A stretch of DNA of 18,430 nt from CAZNLL01 sp964573885 (GTDB lineage Bacteria > Desulfobacterota > DSM-4660 > Desulfatiglandales > Desulfatiglandaceae): the NCBI GenBank assembly GCA_964573885.1, contig CAZNLL010000076.1, forward strand, positions 1 through 18,430, given 5' to 3'. The position numbers and the translations under genes were made by a program. Shown piece after piece: positions 16,012-18,430 of this stretch (positions are counted from its first letter, which is position 1; each line of letters begins with the position of its first letter). The notes beneath the pieces were generated by a model, which saw only the letters and a program-made list of their open reading frames with translations, was not told the DNA's origin and made no database searches.

Positions 16012-16482
16012 ATGGACGAGATCGAACTGGAGAGGACGGATTCCCATTTCCGGGAGACCCTGGCCAAGGAGCCGGGAGGGGAAAAGATTGCCGCCTGTTT
16101 TATGTGCCGGACCTGTGTGGCGAGTTGCCCCATTACCGCGGTAAACGAAAGATTCCATCCCCTCAGGATTATCCGGATGGCCCTTTACGGACTCAAGGAA
16201 GAAGTCCTTTCAAGCGATTTCATATGGCTTTGCTCAGGATGCTATGCCTGCCAGGAGCGGTGTCCTCAAGGCGTGAGCATTACCGATTTTATGAATGTTT
16301 TAAAGAACTTGGCAGTCAAGGAAGGCCATATTCCGAAGGGGATAAAGGCCCAGAGAGATCTTGTAAAGGGGGAAGGGCGGATCTACCCCATTGATGATTT
16401 TGACAACAAAAAGCGGGCCAAGGTCAATCTTCCTCTCTTGCCCACTTCTTTTGAAATTATCAAGACCTTGTTCCCGGGGTGA
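16012..16482 (+). CDS. hdrC: HdrC-like iron-sulfur subunit
   Basis: 156 aa from ATG at 16012, which has GGAGG 8 nt upstream; the frame is open from 15955, but that start overlaps the preceding gene and lacks a ribosome site. Two [4Fe-4S] motifs can be read: C29, C32, C35, C39 (CFMCRTCVASCP) and C74, C77, C80, C84 (CSGCYACQERCP). No membrane helix is seen, so this is the soluble HdrC type. It passes electrons from the HdrA module to HdrB, whose gene follows after 51 bp. Confidence 0.94.
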   Translation: MDEIELERTDSHFRETLAKEPGGEKIAACFMCRTCVASCPITAVNERFHPLRIIRMALYGLKEEVLSSDFIWLCSGCYACQERCPQGVSITDFMNVLKNLAVKEGHIPKGIKAQRDLVKGEGRIYPIDDFDNKKRAKVNLPLLPTSFEIIKTLFPG

Positions 16483-16533
16483 TGACCAAAGGTCGCCACA
16501 AAGTTACCCCTTAACACATTTTGGATTGACCTC

Positions 16534-17415
16534 ATGAAATATGCGTTGTTTTTGGGCTGTACGATCCCAGCCAGATCAAGACACTACGAGCTTTCCGCCC
16601 GAAAGGTGGCGGAAAAATTGGATATTGACCTCGTGGATATCCCCGGGTTTATCTGTTGTGGATTCCCTATCAAAGGAAGCGACAGGGTATCCGCCCAGGT
16701 GATGGCGGCCTATAACCTGTGCCTGGCCCAGAAGAAAGGTCTGGATATATTGACCCTGTGCAGTTCATGTGGTTCCGCCCTGACCGAGGCGGCTTATCAC
16801 CTTTCAGAGCCCGGCCCTTTGAGGGATGAGGTAAACGAGAACCTGGCCCGGGTGGGGCTCACATATGAAGGGAGGGTACGGGTAAGGCATTTTGCCCGGT
16901 TCCTCTTTGAAGCCATAGGCCCGGAAAGAATCAAGGGGCATTTGAAAAAGGACCTCAGGGGCCTGCGGGTGGCCATCCATTATGGATGTCACTATCTAAA
17001 GCCTTCCGAGATCTATGAAGGTTTTGAGAATGTTGAGGCCCCTAATTCGCTGGATGCGCTGGTGGCGCTTACCGGGGCTGAAATCGTGGATTACCCCGGC
17101 AAGAAGAGGTGTTGTGGTGGGCCGGTGCTCCCCGTAGATGAAAAGGTGGCCCTGGCGGTGACCAAGGATAAGCTGGACGCCCTGGCCCGGACCGATGCCG
17201 ATGCCCTGTGTCTGGTGTGCCCTTTCTGTTCGGTCATGTATGACGGAAACCAAAAGAGCATAGAATCCGAATTCGAGTGCAACTATAACCTACCGGTCCT
17301 GTATCTGACCCAACTCCTAGGGCTGGCCATGGGATTTGACCGAAAGGCCTTGGGCCTGAACATGAATGTGGTCAAAACAAAGGCCCTATTGGCCCCCTTT
17401 TTTGACGAGGCCTGA
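16534..17415 (+). CDS. hdrB: HdrB-like subunit with two CCG domains
   Basis: 293 aa, the putative catalytic subunit. Two cysteine-rich CCG motifs bind the noncubane [4Fe-4S] clusters that cleave disulfides in methanogen HdrB: C9, C41-C42, C76, C79 and C152, C193-C194, C229, C232. Both are complete, so both clusters are expected. The true substrate is not readable from the sequence. In a bacterium without CoM-S-S-CoB it could be a DsrC-type or other protein disulfide, or an as yet unknown acceptor. No dsrC or methylene-H4F reductase gene lies in the window. The ribosome site is weak. It is the last gene of the operon; I find no convincing terminator behind it. Confidence 0.94.
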   Translation: MKYALFLGCTIPARSRHYELSARKVAEKLDIDLVDIPGFICCGFPIKGSDRVSAQVMAAYNLCLAQKKGLDILTLCSSCGSALTEAAYHLSEPGPLRDEVNENLARVGLTYEGRVRVRHFARFLFEAIGPERIKGHLKKDLRGLRVAIHYGCHYLKPSEIYEGFENVEAPNSLDALVALTGAEIVDYPGKKRCCGGPVLPVDEKVALAVTKDKLDALARTDADALCLVCPFCSVMYDGNQKSIESEFECNYNLPVLYLTQLLGLAMGFDRKALGLNMNVVKTKALLAPFFDEA

Positions 17416-17596
17416 GGGGAAATTCACCTCATTCGCCTGCCGGATCTCTCCTTTTTGATCATTTTTGTTTTGTGTAAGCCTTTGATATATAAAGAACTTT
17501 TCTCTTTTTATCCGAATGGCCCTTGTCACCTGTGGAAAATGTGCTAAAATGTATTATATTTTTTACAATGTTATTACCATAAGGAGAGGGACTGCG
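17416..17596. other. Intergenic region after hdrB
   Basis: 181 bp, AT-rich in its second half. TGAGG (17413-17417) and CCTCA (17427-17431) form a weak 5-bp hairpin over the hdrB stop without a T-run. T-rich tracts around 17450-17470 might help termination. It holds the promoter of the small gene that follows. Confidence 0.4.
17523..17550 (+). promoter_or_regulatory. sigma70-like promoter of the small hypothetical gene
   Basis: TTGTCA (17523-17528), a 16-bp spacer and TAAAAT (17545-17550) lie 46 bp before the ATG. TATTAT just downstream is an alternative -10 box. Confidence 0.5.
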
Positions 17597-17869
17597 ATGT
17601 CCGAGCATAAAACCATAACCTTACCAAAGACCATGTCACTCAGTGACAGGATATCAGGGGTGAGCAGGGAAATCTCTGAATGGCTCGAGTCTCTTGAGGA
17701 GCCATTTAATATTGATACAGATGTTATGCAACTGACCAAATACGACCAAAAGGATGATTATACCTACCAATATACCCTTGACCGTGCGGTGAAAGATCCC
17801 AACAAGAAACCTTCCTCTCTTTCCTCTGAAGAGGAGGGCATAGAACCCAGCGGGTCTCAAGGGGATTAG
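17597..17869 (+). CDS. Small hypothetical protein, 90 aa
   Basis: I do not recognise the family. ATG at 17597 follows AAGGAGAGGG at good distance, and a promoter candidate lies upstream, so the gene itself is credible. The protein begins MSEHKTITLPKTMSLSDRI, is hydrophilic and acidic, and has no cysteine, signal or membrane segment. The middle (about residues 15-37) may be helical; the last 25 residues are rich in Ser, Glu and Gly and probably disordered. It is transcribed in the same direction as the hdr operon but seems a separate unit. Its stop codon overlaps the stop of the opposite frame at 17866. Confidence 0.65.
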   Translation: MSEHKTITLPKTMSLSDRISGVSREISEWLESLEEPFNIDTDVMQLTKYDQKDDYTYQYTLDRAVKDPNKKPSSLSSEEEGIEPSGSQGD

Positions 17870-18144
17870 CAACCCTCGTCTTCGTCCATTTTGAACTCTC
17901 TCGCGGGAGGAGCGGGTTCCTTTGGAGGGGGCGGTGGGGTTTCAGAAGTCAGTTTACCAGGAAAGAGGTTTTCCGTTTTTTCCACCTTTTCCGACAAGGC
18001 GAAGGGAGGGGCGGGAACCCCAGGACTTTCAAGGCCGCGTAGGCTGCTGCAGCATGCTGTCTGGGCGTCTCTCAAGGTGAGTGGCCGTTTACGAGCAACC
18101 GGATGAAGGGTCATGAGAGAAAGGCCGGATGAGCGTGTCAACAA
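17866..18144 (-). CDS. Doubtful proline-rich small ORF
   Basis: A 92-codon frame from TTG at 18144 with no clear ribosome site, 21 bp after the upstream stop at 18166. The second half looks protein-like: a charged stretch (EKVEKTENLFPG), a proline run (TPPPPPKEPAPPA) and an acidic end (KMDEDEGC). The first half is poor in such features, so the real start may be further inside or the frame may not be coding. It converges on the small gene at 17597, with overlapping stops. Confidence 0.35.
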   Translation of the reverse strand: MLTRSSGLSLMTLHPVARKRPLTLRDAQTACCSSLRGLESPGVPAPPFALSEKVEKTENLFPGKLTSETPPPPPKEPAPPAREFKMDEDEGC

Positions 18145-18165
18145 TCGACGGGAACCGGGAAGATG

Positions 18166-18430
18166 TCATAAGGCTCGCCTCAGCTCGTCAAATTTCCTGG
18201 CGATGAGGTTTTCAAATTCCTTGCCGAAAAAGACGCGGTTTTTGTGTAGGTACCACTTTATACTCTGCCAGTAATCATTCAACTCGCGCCGGTCGTGAAT
18301 GGTTTGAAGGATACCGGTGATTTCGGAGAGTTTTTCCCTCTTGAGGCTGTCCTTTCTCAATTCATAAAGGTCGCTGAGTCTATTCTTTTGGTCTTCGGAA
18401 AAGCCTATTTCCAGGGACCGATCAATAAGA
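18166..18430 (-). CDS. 3' end of an unrecognised gene, cut by the right edge
   Basis: The frame is open from the right edge to TGA at 18166, giving the last 87 residues. They are highly charged and likely helical (KRNxxLSDLYELRKDSLKREKL-like composition, ending in ARKFDELRRAL). A TTG at 18360 could be read as a start, but the frame continues upstream with sensible sequence (FSEDQKNRLSDLYEL), so I treat the gene as partial. The family is unknown to me; no cysteines or membrane segments are seen. Confidence 0.5.
   Translation of the reverse strand, partial: LIDRSLEIGFSEDQKNRLSDLYELRKDSLKREKLSEITGILQTIHDRRELNDYWQSIKWYLHKNRVFFGKEFENLIARKFDELRRAL

Noticed and set aside
1..18430. CRISPR arrays, tRNA or rRNA genes, insertion sequences, attachment sites
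   Set aside because: No repeated spacer units, cloverleaf sequences, transposase motifs or long terminal repeats were seen on either strand.

Overview
The window looks like chromosomal DNA of an anaerobic, selenoprotein-rich member of the Desulfobacterota (former Deltaproteobacteria), most likely a sulfate reducer or a syntroph. The reasons are a Tat-exported two-subunit formate dehydrogenase and a periplasmic-type [NiFe] hydrogenase, a NuoEF/HdrABC redox cluster, moderately high GC, and three in-frame UGA codons that sit exactly where catalytic or cluster-binding cysteines are expected. The assignment rests on gene content and protein motifs read by eye; no database search was possible.

Minus strand, 1-9501 (read right to left): moaA (Mo/W cofactor synthesis) comes first. 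A clear sigma70 promoter follows, then fdhA (1020 aa with Sec192) and fdhB. After a hairpin come two exported thiol proteins (a thioredoxin-like protein and a 1-Cys peroxiredoxin) and fdhE, with start/stop overlaps. After a 385-bp gap with its own promoter come the small and large subunits of a [NiFe] hydrogenase; the large subunit runs off the left edge. It carries an in-frame UGA at the second position of its N-terminal CxxC nickel-binding motif (R-S-C-G-V-U). This differs from classical [NiFeSe] enzymes, where Sec lies in the C-terminal motif.

Plus strand, 9807-17415: one apparent operon encodes a NAD(H)-linked heterodisulfide-reductase-like complex. It holds a 131-aa HdrA N-terminal piece with a CxxU motif, NuoE, NuoF, a 1078-aa fusion (NuoG N-terminus + HdrA C-terminal part + a second, nearly complete HdrA), HdrC and HdrB. 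The 131-aa piece and the first HdrA part of the fusion are complementary halves of one HdrA, so the nuoE-nuoF-nuoG' block lies inside a split hdrA.

All three UGA codons are followed by hairpins of the same geometry: the stem begins at nucleotide 19 (U of UGA = 1), and GGU or GGC lies in the loop at nucleotides 27-29. This supports selenocysteine insertion rather than three pseudogenes.

Right end, 17416-18430: a small hypothetical gene with its own promoter faces a doubtful proline-rich ORF, then the 3' end of an unrecognised gene that runs off the edge. Taken together, periplasmic hydrogen and formate oxidation (or production), cofactor maturation and a cytoplasmic NADH/HdrABC electron-confurcating or -bifurcating complex are encoded side by side.
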